Positions 18,960 to 29,600 of a stretch of DNA of 64,000 nt are shown here, piece by piece (within the stretch, counting starts at the first letter, position 1; each line of letters begins with the position of its first letter). The notes below the pieces were generated by a model. The model saw only the letters and a program-made list of their open reading frames with translations. It had not been told where the DNA came from and did not search any database. The DNA is from Pseudomonas ekonensis (GTDB lineage: Bacteria; Pseudomonadota; Gammaproteobacteria; Pseudomonadales; Pseudomonadaceae), in the NCBI RefSeq assembly GCF_019145435.1, contig NZ_JAHSTS010000002.1, positions 1,302,001 through 1,366,000 of the forward strand. Reading direction: 5' to 3'. The position numbers and the translations under genes are program-made.

Positions 18960-20111
18960 ATGACGGCCCACGCCGACCTTTCGCCGACCCTCCAGCTGGC
19001 CATCGACCTGATCCGTCGTCCGTCCGTGACGCCGGTCGACGCCGATTGCCAGAAACAGATGATGCAGCGCCTGGGCGCCGCCGGCTTCACCCTGGAGCCG
19101 ATGCGCATCGAGGACGTGGACAACTTCTGGGCCACCCACGGCAAGGGCGACGGCCCGGTGCTGTGCTTCGCCGGCCACACCGACGTGGTGCCGACCGGCC
19201 CCGTGACCGCGTGGCAGATCGACCCGTTCAACGCGGTGATCGACGAACACGGCATGCTCTGCGGCCGCGGCGCGGCGGACATGAAAGGCAGCCTGGCGTC
19301 GATGACCGTGGCCGCCGAGCGCTTCGTCGCCGACTACCCGGACCACAAGGGCAAGGTCGCGTTCCTGATCACCAGCGACGAAGAAGGCCCGGCGCACCAC
19401 GGCACCAAGGCCGTGGTCGAGCGTCTGGCGGCGCGCAAGGAGCGCCTTGACTGGTGCATCGTCGGCGAACCGTCGAGCACCGCCCTGGTGGGTGACGTGG
19501 TGAAGAACGGCCGTCGCGGCTCCCTCGGCGCCAAACTCACCGTGCGCGGCGTGCAGGGCCACGTGGCCTACCCGCACCTGGCGAAGAACCCGATCCACCT
19601 CGCCGCCCCGGCCCTGGCCGAGCTGGCCGCCGAGCACTGGGACCACGGCAACGATTTCTTCCCGCCGACCAGTTTCCAGATCTCCAACGTCAATTCCGGC
19701 ACCGGCGCGACCAACGTGATCCCCGGCGACCTGGTGGCGCTGTTCAACTTCCGCTTCTCCACCGAATCCACCGTCGAAGGCCTGCAGAAGCGCGTCGCCG
19801 ACATCCTCGACAAGCACGGCCTGGACTGGCACATCGACTGGGCGCTGTCCGGCCTGCCGTTCCTCACCGAGCCGGGCGCGCTGCTCGACGCGGTGTCGTC
19901 GAGCATCAAGCAGATCACCGGCCGCGAAACCAAGGCCTCCACCAGCGGCGGCACCTCCGACGGCCGCTTCATCGCCACCATGGGTACCCAGGTGGTCGAG
20001 CTGGGCCCGGTCAACGCGACCATCCACCAGGTCAACGAACGCGTGCTGGCGGCCGACCTCGACGTCCTGACCGAAATCTACTACCAGACCCTGATCAAGT
20101 TGCTCGCCTGA
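18960..20111 (+). CDS. dapE: Succinyl-diaminopimelate desuccinylase
   Basis: 383-residue M20-family di-zinc hydrolase that releases succinate from N-succinyl-LL-diaminopimelate. Zinc-ligand motifs in order: His in [13 protein letters not shown], bridging Asp in [11 protein letters not shown], the catalytic Glu pair in [12 protein letters not shown], and the C-terminal His in [11 protein letters not shown]. The start at 18960 ([12 protein letters not shown]) is preferred over an upstream in-frame codon inside the REP element. The stop codon overlaps the rlmA ATG by one base, so the two are coupled. With dapC and dapD it supplies three of the succinylase-branch enzymes within the window. Confidence 0.96.
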   Translation: MTAHADLSPTLQLAIDLIRRPSVTPVDADCQKQMMQRLGAAGFTLEPMRIEDVDNFWATHGKGDGPVLCFAGHTDVVPTGPVTAWQIDPFNAVIDEHGMLCGRGAADMKGSLASMTVAAERFVADYPDHKGKVAFLITSDEEGPAHHGTKAVVERLAARKERLDWCIVGEPSSTALVGDVVKNGRRGSLGAKLTVRGVQGHVAYPHLAKNPIHLAAPALAELAAEHWDHGNDFFPPTSFQISNVNSGTGATNVIPGDLVALFNFRFSTESTVEGLQKRVADILDKHGLDWHIDWALSGLPFLTEPGALLDAVSSSIKQITGRETKASTSGGTSDGRFIATMGTQVVELGPVNATIHQVNERVLAADLDVLTEIYYQTLIKLLA

Positions 20112-20920
20112 TGCTCGCCTGCCCGATCTGCAACGAACCGCTCAACGCCGTGGACAACGGCGTGGCCTGCCCCGCCGGGCACCGCTTCGACCGCGCACGC
20201 CAGGGTTACCTGAACCTGCTGCCGGTGCAGCACAAGAACAGCCGCGACCCCGGCGACAACCAGGCGATGGTCGAGGCCCGCCGCGACTTCCTCAACGCCG
20301 GGCACTATGCGCCGGTGGCCAGGCGCCTGGCGGAGCTGGCGGCCGGCTACGCGCCGCAGCGCTGGGTCGACATCGGCTGCGGCGAGGGCTACTACACCGC
20401 GCAGATCGCCGAGGCCCTGCCGGGCGCCGACGGTTATGCGCTGGACATCTCCAGGGAAGCGGTCAAGCGCGCCTGCAAGCGCAACCCTGCCGTGACCTGG
20501 TTGATCGCCAGCATGGCCCGCGTGCCGCTGGCGCCGGGCAGTTGCCAGTTCCTGGCCAGCGTGTTCAGCCCGCTGGACTGGGAAGAGGCCAAGCGCCTGC
20601 TCAGCGTCGGCGGCGGCCTGATGAAGGTCGGGCCGACCAGCGGCCACCTGATGGAACTGCGCGAGCGCCTGTACGACGAAGTGCGCGAATACACCGACGA
20701 CAAGCACCTGGCCCTGGTGCCGCAAGGCATGGCGCTGGCCCACAGCGAAACCCTGGAGTTCAGGCTGACGCTGGACAAGCCCGAAGACCGCGCCAACCTG
20801 CTGGCCATGACGCCCCACGGCTGGCGCGCCAGCGCCGAGCGCCGCGCCGCGGTGATCGGCCAGGCCGAGCCCTTCGTGACCACCGTGTCGATGCGCTACG
20901 ATTATTTCGTTCTTCAATAA
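20111..20920 (+). CDS. rlmA: 23S rRNA (guanine-N1)-methyltransferase RlmA type
   Basis: 269 residues. An N-terminal zinc finger (Cys4, Cys7, Cys20, His24: CPIC...CPAGH) is followed by the GYLNLLPVQHKNS RNA-binding linker and a Rossmann methyltransferase domain with the SAM motif WVDIGCGEGYYTAQIA. Family members methylate G745 (RlmAI) or G748 (RlmAII) of 23S rRNA; Gram-negative species usually have the G745 type. The ATG at 20111 overlaps the dapE stop codon. No truncation. Confidence 0.9.
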   Translation: MLACPICNEPLNAVDNGVACPAGHRFDRARQGYLNLLPVQHKNSRDPGDNQAMVEARRDFLNAGHYAPVARRLAELAAGYAPQRWVDIGCGEGYYTAQIAEALPGADGYALDISREAVKRACKRNPAVTWLIASMARVPLAPGSCQFLASVFSPLDWEEAKRLLSVGGGLMKVGPTSGHLMELRERLYDEVREYTDDKHLALVPQGMALAHSETLEFRLTLDKPEDRANLLAMTPHGWRASAERRAAVIGQAEPFVTTVSMRYDYFVLQ

Positions 20921-20995
20921 CTTTTGGACTCGGGCCAATGCCCGGGGCCGGCTAAATCCGCGAATGGATTTTTCAGACCCGCAGTGAGGACATCC

Positions 20996-21373
20996 ATGCG
21001 CCAACCGGACATCGAGATTTACCTGAAAGACGCCGACGTCGACCACAAGCAGATCGCCGAATGGCTCGGCGCCGCCCTGGGCCCGTGCAGCGAATGGAAG
21101 CAGAAAGGCCAGACCTTCAAATGCCTGGCCGGGAGCATCCCCGTGACCTGGCTGCCCAAGGCCGTAGGCAAATGGAACAGCCTGTACCTGGAAAGCGACC
21201 AGACCCCGTGGGACGACGACATCGCCTGCGCCCGCGCCGCGTTCGCTGCGCTGAACGTCGAAGTGCGCTGCGCACCGGGCAGCTGGGTCGAGGAAGAAGG
21301 CGAGGAAACGGCGGACCGCTGGATCCGCATCAGCGCCGACGGCGAGGAAGAGATCACCTGGAAAACCGCATAA
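20996..21373 (+). CDS. Conserved hypothetical protein, 125 aa
   Basis: Acidic soluble protein beginning MRQPDIEIYLKDADV, with no signal peptide or membrane helix. Trp-rich (WLGAALG, SEWKQKGQ, TWLPKAVGKWNSLY, TPWDDD) and ending in a strongly acidic segment. The start at 20996 has GAGG 8 bases upstream. It lies 75 bases after rlmA on the same strand. A gene in the same place relative to rlmA-dapE is found in other pseudomonads (from memory), but I do not know its function. Confidence 0.8.
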   Translation: MRQPDIEIYLKDADVDHKQIAEWLGAALGPCSEWKQKGQTFKCLAGSIPVTWLPKAVGKWNSLYLESDQTPWDDDIACARAAFAALNVEVRCAPGSWVEEEGEETADRWIRISADGEEEITWKTA

Positions 21374-21383
21374 GAGCAGTTAT

Positions 21384-21477
21384 GAGCTACAAGCCACAAG
21401 CTGCAAGCCGAACCGCTTGTAGCTTGTAGCTTGTAGCTTGTAGCTTGTAGCTTGTAACTTGCAGCTTGCAGCTGCTA
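21384..21477. repeat. Heptamer tandem repeat (CTTGTAG)n with facing inverted copies
   Basis: Eight tandem 7-base units run from 21416 to 21471: five exact CTTGTAG, then CTTGTAA, CTTGCAG, CTTGCAG. The preceding 21384-21408 (GAGCTACAAGCCACAAGCTG and following) is the inverted complement, so the region can fold into a long hairpin. It fills the gap between two convergent genes and may end both transcripts. The repeat count is likely variable between strains. Confidence 0.9.
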
Positions 21478-21478
21478 A

Positions 21479-21688
21479 CTACAGACCTACCACATCCTCA
21501 GCCTGCAACCCCTTCTGTCCCTGCACCACCGCATATTCCACCTGCTGCCCTTCGGTCAGCGAACGGTGCCCTTCGCCGCGGATCGCGCGGTAGTGCACGA
21601 ACACGTCCACCCCGTCTTCGCGCTGGATGAAGCCGTAACCCTTGGCATCGTTGAACCACTTCACGCTGCCGGTTTCGCGTGTTGCCAT
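21479..21688 (-). CDS. Cold-shock domain protein
   Basis: 69-residue CspA-family RNA/ssDNA-binding protein. RNP1 is KGYGFI and RNP2 is VFVHY, both on the single OB-fold: [16 protein letters not shown] at residues 7-22. It may act as an RNA chaperone. The start at 21688 is preceded by GGGAG. The upstream gap of 240 bases to plsB (21689-21928) is the shared divergent control region; cold-shock mRNAs often have long leaders, but no clear promoter could be placed. It is not obviously cold-inducible from sequence. Confidence 0.93.
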   Translation of the reverse strand: MATRETGSVKWFNDAKGYGFIQREDGVDVFVHYRAIRGEGHRSLTEGQQVEYAVVQGQKGLQAEDVVGL

Positions 21689-21928
21689 TTGTTCATACTC
21701 CCTTTTTTATTATTGAGCGGGCTTTTCGCAGGAAAGCCTTTGAGGAACGTCAGCCTGCGTCCGACGTCCATACAAGGGCCCCGGCGACAGACCGCCGAGT
21801 ATATGTCAGGTGCCGATACTCTCAACAAGAGTTTACTTGGCCGCTTTTTTGCCGATTTTCAGCGAATCCGGCACACTGTCGCCCTTCCCGAGCAAACGCT
21901 CGGTTTTATTCAATGACGAAGAATCCGT

Positions 21929-24433
21929 ATGACCCGTTCCCCGTTCCGCCGTCTTGTGTTCGGCACCTTGCGCCGGCTGTTGTACCTCTGGGTCCGCTCG
22001 GAGACGATCAACCAGTCGTCGTTCACCCTCGACCTCGACCGCAGCCGTCCGGTGTTCTACGTCCTGCAGACCCCTTCGCTGACCGACCTGGCCGTGCTCG
22101 ACACCGAGTGCACCAAGGCCGGCCTGCCGCGCCCGGTGCTGCCGGTGTCGGTCGGGTCGCTGATCGAGCCGGCGGCGTTCTTCTACCTGACGCCGGATCC
22201 GGACTGGCTCGGCCGCCACGACAAGCGCGGCGCGCCGCCGACCCTGACCCGGCTGGTCAGCGCCCTGAGCCAGAACGCCGCCGAAGACGCGCAGGTCATT
22301 CCGGTGAGCGTGTTCTGGGGCCAGTCGCCGGACAGCGAGTCGAGCCCGTGGAAACTGCTGTTCGCCGACAGCTGGGCGGTCACCGGCCGCCTGCGCCGCC
22401 TGCTGAGCATCATGATCCTGGGGCGCAAGACCCGCGTGCAGTTCTCCGCGCCGATCCACCTGCGCGAACTGATCGACCACAACAAGGGCCACGAGCGCAC
22501 CGTGCGCATGACCCAGCGGATCCTGCGGGTGCATTTTCGCAACCTCAAGGCGGCGGTGATCGGCCCGGACATCTCCCACCGGCGCAACCTGGTCAAGGGT
22601 CTGATCAACCAACCGCTGGTGCGCCAGGCGATCCTCGACGAGGCCGAGCGGGAAAACATCTCGGCGGAAAAGGCCAAGGCCCAGGCCCTGCGCTACGGCA
22701 ACGAGATCGCCTCGGACTACACCTACACCGCCATCCGTTTCCTGGAAGTGGTGCTGAGCTGGTTCTGGAACAAGATCTACGACGGGATCAAGGTCAACCA
22801 CATCGAAGGCGTGCAGAAGATCGCGCCGGGCCATGAAGTCATCTACGTGCCCTGCCACCGCAGCCACATCGACTACCTGCTGCTGTCCTACCTGCTGTTT
22901 CGCAACGGCCTGACCCCGCCGCACATCGCCGCCGGGATCAACCTGAACATGCCGGTGATCGGCGGCCTGCTGCGCCGCGGCGGCGCGTTCTTCATGCGCC
23001 GCACGTTCAAGGGCAACCCGCTGTACACCTCGGTGTTCAACGAATACCTGCACACCCTGTTCACCAAGGGCTTCCCGGTGGAGTACTTCGTCGAGGGCGG
23101 CCGTTCGCGCACCGGGCGCATGCTGCAACCAAAGACCGGCATGCTGGCGATCACGATGCGCAGCTTCCTGCGCTCCTCGCGCACGCCGATCGTGTTCGTG
23201 CCGGTGTACATCGGCTACGAGCGCGTGCTGGAGGGCCGGACCTACCTCGGCGAACTGCGCGGGGCGAGCAAGAAGAAAGAGTCGATCTTCGACATCTTCA
23301 AGGTCATCGGCGCGCTCAAGCAGCGCTTCGGCCAGGTGGCGGTGAACTTCGGCGAGCCGATCAAGCTGGCGGAGTTCCTCGACGGCGAACAGCCGGGCTG
23401 GCGCCAGCAAGACCTCGGCCCGCAGTTCAAGCCGGCATGGCTCAACGAAACCACCAACCGCCTGGGCGAGAAGGTCGCGCAGCACCTGAACGAAGCGGCG
23501 GCGGTCAACCCGGTGAACCTGGTGGCGCTGGCGCTGCTGTCCACCGGCCGCCTGGCCCTGGACGACCGCGCCATGGCGCGGGTGCTGGACCTGTACCTGG
23601 CGCTGCTGCGCAAAGTGCCGTACTCGCCGCACACCACCTTGCCGCAAGGCGACGGCCAGGCGCTGATCAAGCATGTGAAGGACATGGACCTGTTGTCCGA
23701 GCAGAACGACGCGCTGGGCAAGATCCTCTACCTGGACGAGCAGAACGCCGTCCTGATGACCTACTACCGCAACAACGTGCTGCACATCTTCGCCCTGCCG
23801 GCGCTGCTGGCGAGCTTCTTCCAGAGCAGCTCGCGCATGAGCCGCGAGCAGATCCTGCGCTACACCCGTGCGCTATATCCGTACCTGCAGGCGGAGCTGT
23901 TCATCCGCTGGACGCTGGACGAGCTCGACGCGGTGATCGATCAGTGGCTGGAGGCGTTCGTCGAACAGGGCCTGCTGCGCTTCGAGAAGGACGTGTACCT
24001 GCGCCCGGCCCCGAGCTCACGGCATTTCGTGCTGCTGACCCTGCTGTCGCGCAGCATCGCCCAGACCCTGCAGCGCTTCTACATGACCGTCTCGCTGCTG
24101 CTCAACAGCGGCCAGAACAGCCTCAGCGCCGAAGAGCTGGAAGACCTGTGCACGGTCATGGCCCAGCGCCTGTCGATCCTGCACGGCCTCAATGCCCCGG
24201 AGTTCTTCGACAAGAGCCTGTTCCGCCACTTCATCCAGACGATGCTCGACCTGGATGTGCTGCGCCGCGACGAGGCCGGCAAGTTGAGCTACCACGAACT
24301 GCTCGGCGAACTGGCCGAAGGCGCGGCCAAGCGGGTGCTGCCGGCGGAGATCCGCCTGTCGATCCGTCAGGTGGCGCTGCACCGCAGCGAAGATGCCGCC
24401 GAAGCGGCCGCCCCCCCTTCAGCCGATAGCTGA
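21929..24433 (+). CDS. plsB: Glycerol-3-phosphate 1-O-acyltransferase
   Basis: 834 residues, inner-membrane-associated PlsB. It acylates sn-glycerol-3-phosphate at position 1 with acyl-ACP or acyl-CoA, the first step of phospholipid synthesis. The catalytic HxxxxD motif is HRSHID at residues 310-315; block II/III motifs GAFFMRR and [11 protein letters not shown], and block [14 protein letters not shown], follow. Length is typical (E. coli 807). It has no partner gene here; the next genes are unrelated envelope proteins. Start ATG 21929 with a weak ribosome site (GAAGAA). Confidence 0.96.
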   Translation: MTRSPFRRLVFGTLRRLLYLWVRSETINQSSFTLDLDRSRPVFYVLQTPSLTDLAVLDTECTKAGLPRPVLPVSVGSLIEPAAFFYLTPDPDWLGRHDKRGAPPTLTRLVSALSQNAAEDAQVIPVSVFWGQSPDSESSPWKLLFADSWAVTGRLRRLLSIMILGRKTRVQFSAPIHLRELIDHNKGHERTVRMTQRILRVHFRNLKAAVIGPDISHRRNLVKGLINQPLVRQAILDEAERENISAEKAKAQALRYGNEIASDYTYTAIRFLEVVLSWFWNKIYDGIKVNHIEGVQKIAPGHEVIYVPCHRSHIDYLLLSYLLFRNGLTPPHIAAGINLNMPVIGGLLRRGGAFFMRRTFKGNPLYTSVFNEYLHTLFTKGFPVEYFVEGGRSRTGRMLQPKTGMLAITMRSFLRSSRTPIVFVPVYIGYERVLEGRTYLGELRGASKKKESIFDIFKVIGALKQRFGQVAVNFGEPIKLAEFLDGEQPGWRQQDLGPQFKPAWLNETTNRLGEKVAQHLNEAAAVNPVNLVALALLSTGRLALDDRAMARVLDLYLALLRKVPYSPHTTLPQGDGQALIKHVKDMDLLSEQNDALGKILYLDEQNAVLMTYYRNNVLHIFALPALLASFFQSSSRMSREQILRYTRALYPYLQAELFIRWTLDELDAVIDQWLEAFVEQGLLRFEKDVYLRPAPSSRHFVLLTLLSRSIAQTLQRFYMTVSLLLNSGQNSLSAEELEDLCTVMAQRLSILHGLNAPEFFDKSLFRHFIQTMLDLDVLRRDEAGKLSYHELLGELAEGAAKRVLPAEIRLSIRQVALHRSEDAAEAAAPPSADS

Positions 24434-24452
24434 AAGTTGAAACGTGCGGACA

Positions 24453-24485
24453 ACTAACCGGAAGGTGCCAGCATTTTCCGGTTAG
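24453..24485 (+). terminator. Hairpin after plsB
   Basis: Perfect 11-base stem ACTAACCGGAA ... TTCCGGTTAGT with an 11-base loop, 19 bases past the plsB stop. No T-run follows, so termination is probable but not certain. Confidence 0.5.
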
Positions 24486-24531
24486 TCGATTCATGAACTA
24501 ATGGGCTCTTTTGATCGATACGGACATCGAA

Positions 24532-25218
24532 ATGGACCCATTGAACGAAGTTGCACCCATCATCAAGCTGACCTTCAGCCTTCCCGAAACATTCAAGGCC
24601 CCTGCCGACGGGGAAAACGAAACCGTCGTCGAAGTCCATGCGGACAACGGCGATGCGCCGATCAGAATCAAAGAGTGGAGATTCCCTGCCATCACCGATG
24701 GCCAGTGGGACTTTGCCTTTGAACACCGCCTTGCCGGCATCGGTGTCAGATACCGGATCAACGTCCAGTTGTTCCGTGACCGACAGCCTTTGCTGGTGAA
24801 GCAGGATCACATTGTCATCGTCAACCGCGCCCCCCATCGCCAGACCGTGCACCTGAGCCCGGTCGGCTACCTGCATGTCAACGTCCAGGAGCCCGAAGCC
24901 GTTGCGCCGCAAGAAGCCGTGACCATCAGCCTGCATGAGCCCGGCAGCCCGGACGTCGAACTGGTTCGTGTCACCCAGGACGAACAGAGCGCCCGTTCGT
25001 TCTACCTTCGCTACGATCCGCGGCAACTGGTTCCCGGCAGGCAGTATGCGTTGAGCGGCATCGAGAACCGCTATCACCAACGCATCGCGGTCTATCCCGG
25101 CCTGGCGGAACTGGTGCCGCCCGCGAGTGCGGCACGTTCAGTCGAATGGCCGTCGATCATCCGCCGGCTCGCGGCGCCATTACGTTTGTTCACTGACGTC
25201 ACCGCCAAATTCCGCTAG
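24532..25218 (+). CDS. Two-domain YbaY/YscW-like protein lacking a signal peptide
   Basis: 228 residues from the ATG at 24532 (a TTG at 24511 would add 7; neither has a clear ribosome site). Two beta-rich segments both resemble the YbaY lipoprotein encoded next door: GVRYRINVQLFRDRQPLLVK (first half) and YDPRQLVPGRQYALSG (second half) compare with YDPAQVKPGHRYSVSARIEV of the neighbour. It therefore looks like a duplication and fusion of that domain. No lipobox, signal peptide or membrane helix is visible. It lies 49 bases upstream of the lipoprotein gene on the same strand. Function unknown. Confidence 0.72.
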   Translation: MDPLNEVAPIIKLTFSLPETFKAPADGENETVVEVHADNGDAPIRIKEWRFPAITDGQWDFAFEHRLAGIGVRYRINVQLFRDRQPLLVKQDHIVIVNRAPHRQTVHLSPVGYLHVNVQEPEAVAPQEAVTISLHEPGSPDVELVRVTQDEQSARSFYLRYDPRQLVPGRQYALSGIENRYHQRIAVYPGLAELVPPASAARSVEWPSIIRRLAAPLRLFTDVTAKFR

Positions 25219-25267
25219 ATTTCCGGGGCGTCGGGATTCTTCCGGCGCTCCTGTCCCAGAGGTTTCC

Positions 25268-25666
25268 ATGAAAAGACTGTCCCTGCTCGCCGCCGCCACG
25301 CTGTTGAGCGCCTGCCAATCCACCACACCGGCCGGCAAGGTCAACCTCGACGGCGAAGTGTTCTACCTGCAACGCATCGCCCTGCCGCCGAGCGCCACCC
25401 TGAGCGTGAGCCTGCAGGACGTGTCCCTGGCCGACGCCCCGGCCGTGGTGCTCGACGAACAGACCGGCCCGGTCAAAGGCCAGGTGCCGCTGCCGTTCCG
25501 TTTGAGCTACGATCCGGCCCAGGTCAAACCCGGCCACCGCTATTCGGTCAGCGCGCGCATCGAGGTCAACGGTGAACTGATGTTCATCACCACCGAAAAT
25601 CACGCCGTGCAGCTCGACGGCAACGATCCGCAGCCGTTCAAGGTCCGCGTCGACGCCGTCCGCTAA
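25268..25666 (+). CDS. YbaY-family lipoprotein
   Basis: 132 residues. An N-terminal signal with lipobox LLSAC gives Cys16 as the lipidated residue, so it is an envelope lipoprotein (no Asp at +2, hence likely outer membrane). The rest is one YbaY/YscW-like beta domain (EVFYLQRIALPPSATLSVSL, then SYDPAQVKPGHRYSV), related to T3SS pilotins. A longer frame extends upstream, but the ATG at 25268 with AGAGGT before it gives the proper signal peptide. It is followed after 27 bases by the DUF4197 gene and is probably in the same transcript. Confidence 0.88.
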   Translation: MKRLSLLAAATLLSACQSTTPAGKVNLDGEVFYLQRIALPPSATLSVSLQDVSLADAPAVVLDEQTGPVKGQVPLPFRLSYDPAQVKPGHRYSVSARIEVNGELMFITTENHAVQLDGNDPQPFKVRVDAVR

Positions 25667-25693
25667 TTCACTTTCAGGAACAAGGAAGCCGCC

Positions 25694-26383
25694 ATGCTCC
25701 GCCCTACCCTTCGCTTCGCCGGCCTGTGCGCAGGCCTGATGATCTCCGCCGGCGCGTCTGCGCTGTCCTTGAGCGACCTGTCGCAGTCCGACGCCACCGG
25801 CGGCCTCAAGGACGCCCTGACCCAGGGCGCGCAACTGGCCGTCAAACAGCTGGGCACGCCGGGCGGCTTCAGCGGCAACCCGGACGTGCGGATCGAACTG
25901 CCGGGCAAGCTCGGCAAGGTCGCCAGCAAAATGAAGGCGTTCGGCATGGGCGACCAGGTCGACCAACTGGAGACCAGCATGAACAAGGCCGCCGAGACCG
26001 CCGTGGTGCAGGCCCAGCCGATCCTCGTCGACGCCGTGAAGAAAATGACTGTGGAAGACGCCAAAGGCATCCTCAGCGGCGGCAACGACTCGGCCACCCA
26101 GTACCTGAACAAGACCAGCCGCGAACAGATCCGCGCCAAGTTCCTGCCGATCGTCAAGCAGGCCACCGACAAGGTCGGCGTGGCGCAGAAATACAACGCG
26201 TTCGCCGGTCAGGCCGCGACCTTCGGCGTGGTGGACGCCAAGAGCGCGAACATCGAAAGCTACGTGACCGAACAGGCGCTCGACGGCCTGTTCGAGATGA
26301 TCGGCAAGCAGGAAGAAACCATCCGCAAGAACCCGGCCGCCGCAGCGACCGGCCTGGCGAAGAAGGTGTTCGGCACCCTCTAG
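25694..26383 (+). CDS. DUF4197 domain-containing periplasmic protein
   Basis: 229 residues. Signal peptide of about 24 residues (MLRPTLRFAGLCAGLMISAG then ASALS, AxA-type cleavage). The mature protein is helical and matches the DUF4197 family: LSDLSQSDATGGLKDALTQG, then MTVEDAKGILSGGNDSAT and TSREQIRAKFLPIVKQAT. The function of the family is not known. It ends the YbaY-like cluster, with a strong terminator 18 bases after the stop. Confidence 0.88.
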   Translation: MLRPTLRFAGLCAGLMISAGASALSLSDLSQSDATGGLKDALTQGAQLAVKQLGTPGGFSGNPDVRIELPGKLGKVASKMKAFGMGDQVDQLETSMNKAAETAVVQAQPILVDAVKKMTVEDAKGILSGGNDSATQYLNKTSREQIRAKFLPIVKQATDKVGVAQKYNAFAGQAATFGVVDAKSANIESYVTEQALDGLFEMIGKQEETIRKNPAAAATGLAKKVFGTL

Positions 26384-26400
26384 GGTCTGGATGCGCAAAC

Positions 26401-26439
26401 AAAAGCCCGCTGACCGTCTCCGGCTCAGCGGGCTTTTTC
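26401..26439 (+). terminator. Rho-independent terminator after DUF4197 gene
   Basis: AAAAGCCCGCTGA ... TCAGCGGGCTTTTT, a perfect 13-base stem ending in five T's, 17 bases after the stop codon. Confidence 0.92.
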
Positions 26440-26495
26440 ATTGAGGATGTCCAAGGGCCAAGGTATTGATCCGAACCTGCGGCGACTCGACTGAC

Positions 26496-26686
26496 GCCAT
26501 CGCCATCGCCATCGCCAGCAGGCTGGCTCCCACAGGGGACTGCGGATATAGGCGGGATTTTCGGCCTCCACAAACCTGTGGGAGCTTGCCTGCAAGCGAT
26601 GAGGCCAGCACTGCCAACATCCCTGTCGCCTGATCCACGGCCATCGCCAACAGGGTGGCTCCCACAAGGAATTGTGGGAGCCAGCC
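26496..26686. repeat. REP cluster between DUF4197 gene and mexK
   Basis: Four REP arms in alternating orientation: near 26505-26536 (GCCAGCAGGCTGGCTCCCAC), 26573-26612 (CCTGTGGGAGCTTGCCTGCA), 26641-26666 (GCCAACAGGGTGGCTCCCAC) and 26673-26685 (TTGTGGGAGCCAG). A short tandem GCCATC run (26496-26514) adjoins the first. The cluster separates convergent transcripts. Confidence 0.85.
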
Positions 26687-26698
26687 GATTCGTCGGCC

Positions 26699-29600
26699 TC
26701 AAGCGTCCCGGCGTACCCGGAACCACGCCGCATACAGCGCCGGCAGGAACAGCAGCGTCAGCGCCGTCGCCACGATCAGCCCGCCCATGATCGCCACCGC
26801 CATCGGGCCGAAGAACACGCTGCGCGACAGCGGGATCATCGCCAGCACCGCCGCCAGGGCGGTCAGCACGATGGGCCGGAACCGGCGCACGGTGGCCTCG
26901 ATGATCGCCTGCCACGGCTTGAGTCCCGCGGCGATGTCCTGCTCGATCTGATCCACCAGGATCACCGAGTTGCGCATGATCATCCCCGACAGCGCAATGG
27001 TGCCGAGCATCGCCACGAAGCCGAACGGCTGACGGAACACCAGCAGGAACAGGGTCACGCCGATCAGGCCCAGCGGCGCCGTCAGGAACACCATCGCGGT
27101 GCGCGAGAAGCTGCGCAGCTGCACCATCAGCAAGGTCAGCACCACGACGATGAACATCGGCACGCCGGCGTTGACCGACTTCTGCCCGCGCTCGGAGTCT
27201 TCCACGGTGCCGCCGACGTCCAGCAGGTAGCCGTCCGGCAGCTCGGCGCGGATCGGGTCGAGGGTCGGCATGATCTGCTGCACCAGGGTGGCCGGCTGTT
27301 CCTTGCCGTAGATATCGGCGCGCACGGTCACGTTCGGCAGGCGGTTGCGGTGCCAGATGATGCCTTCCTCGAAGCCGTACTCCAGCGTGGCGATCTGCGA
27401 CAGCGCCACGCTGCGGCCGTTGTCGGTGGGCACCGCCAGGCTCGGCAGCAGCGACAGCTCGGTGCGTTCATGCACGGTGCCGCGCAGCAGGATCTCGATC
27501 AGTTCGTTGTCCTCGCGGTACTGGCTGACGCTGGAACCGGTCAGCGAGCTCTGCAGGAACTTCGCCAGGTTGGCGGTGCTCACGCCCAGGGCCCGGGCGC
27601 GGTCCTGGTCGATGTTCAGGTACACGACCTTGCTCGGCTCCTCCCAGTCCAGGTGCACATTGACCACGTGCGGGTTCTCGCGCACCTTGGCCGCGACCTT
27701 GCGGGCCAGCGCGCGGACTTCCTCGATGTGCTCGCCGGTGACGCGGAACTGCACCGGGTAGCCGACCGGCGGTCCGTTCTCCAGCCGCGTGACCCGCGAG
27801 CGCAGGGCCGGGAACTGTTCGTTGAGGGTGTCGATCAGCCAGGTGCGCAGGGCCTCGCGCTCCTCGATGGTCTTGGCCAGCACCACGAACTGGGCGAAGC
27901 TGGCGGCCGGCAATTGCTGGTCCAGCGGCAGGTAGAAGCGCGGCGAACCGGTGCCGACATAGGCCACGTAGTTGTCGATGCCGGCGCGGTCCTTGAGCAG
28001 CGCCTCCAGGCGCTTGACCTCGGCGGCGGTGTTAGCCAGCGAGGCGCCTTCGGCCAGCTTCAGGTCGACCATCAGCTCCAGCCGCCCGGAGGCCGGGAAG
28101 AACTGCTGGGGCACGAAGCGGAACAGCATCACCGACGCGACGAACAGGCCGATGGTCAGCACGATCACGGTCTTGCGCCGGCGCACGCACCATTCCACCA
28201 GACGGCGCACCCGCTGGTAGAACGGTGTGCCGTAAGGGTCCGGCTGGTCCGGGCCGTGCTTGGCCGCGTGAATTTTTGCCAGGTCCGGCAGCAGTTTCTC
28301 GCCCAGGTACGGCACGAACACCACCGCCGCCACCCACGAGGCCAGCAGCGCGATGGTCACCACCTGAAAGATCGAGCGGGTGTACTCGCCGGTGCCCGAC
28401 TGCGCCGTGGCAATCGGCAAGAACCCGGCCGCGGTGATCAGCGTGCCGGTGAGCATCGGGAACGCGGTGCTGGTCCAGGCGAAACTGGCAGCCTTGATCC
28501 GGTCGAAGCCCTGCTCCATTTTGATCGCCATCATCTCCACTGCGATGATCGCGTCGTCCACCAGCAGCCCGAGGGCCAGCACCAGCGCACCGAGGGAAAT
28601 CTTGTGCAGGCCGATCCCCAGGTAGTACATGCAGGCGAACGTCATCGCCAGCACCAGCGGAATGGTCAGCGCCACCACCATCCCGGTGCGCACGCCGAGG
28701 GAGAAGAAACTCACCAGCAGCACGATGGCCAGCGCCTCGACCAGCACCTGGACGAACTCGCCGACGCCGGTCTTCACCGCCGCCGGCTGGTCGGAGACCT
28801 TGCGCAGTTGCATGCCGGCCGGGAGGTTCTTCTGGATGCGGGCGAACTCAAGTTCCAGCGCCTTGCCCAGCACCAGGATGTCGCCGCCGTCCTTCATCGC
28901 CACGGCCAGGCCGATGGCGTCCTCGCCCATGAAGCGCATGCGCGGCGCGGGCGGGTCGTTGAAGCCGCGGCGCACGTCGGCGACATCGGCGATGCGGAAC
29001 GTGCGGTCGCCGACCCGGATCGGGAAGTTGCGGATTTCGTCGACCGTCTGGAAATTCCCCGAAACCCGCAGTTGCAGGCGCTCGCTGCCGGTCTCGAAGA
29101 ACCCGGCGGTGGACACCGCGTTCTGCTCCTCCAGCGCCTGCTGCACGGCCGCCAGCGGCAGGCCGAGGGTGGCCAGCTTGACGTTGGACAGCTCGACCCA
29201 GATCTTCTCGTCCTGCAGGCCGAGCAGATCCACCTTGCCCACGTCCTTGACCCGCTGCAGCTGGATCTGCACGCGGTCGGCGTAATCCTTGAGCACCGCG
29301 TAGTCGAAGCCGTCGCCGGTCAGGGCGTAGATGTTGCCGAAGGTGGTGCCGAACTCATCGTTGAAGAACGGGCCCTGGATGCCCGGCGGCAAGGTCTGGC
29401 GGATGTCGCTGACCTTCTTGCGCACCTGATACCACAGGTCCGGGATCTCGGCCGAGTGCATGGAGTCCCGGGCAATGAACGTCACCTGGGATTCACCGGG
29501 GCGGGAGAACGACACGATGCGATCGTATTCGCCGGTCTCCATCAGTTTCTTTTCGATGCGCTCGGTGACCTGGCGCGAGACCTCCTGGGCCGTGGCGCCG

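Noticed and set aside
26496..26686. CRISPR-like repeats upstream of mexK
   Set aside because: The repeated units alternate orientation, differ in length and match REP arms; no constant-length spacers.
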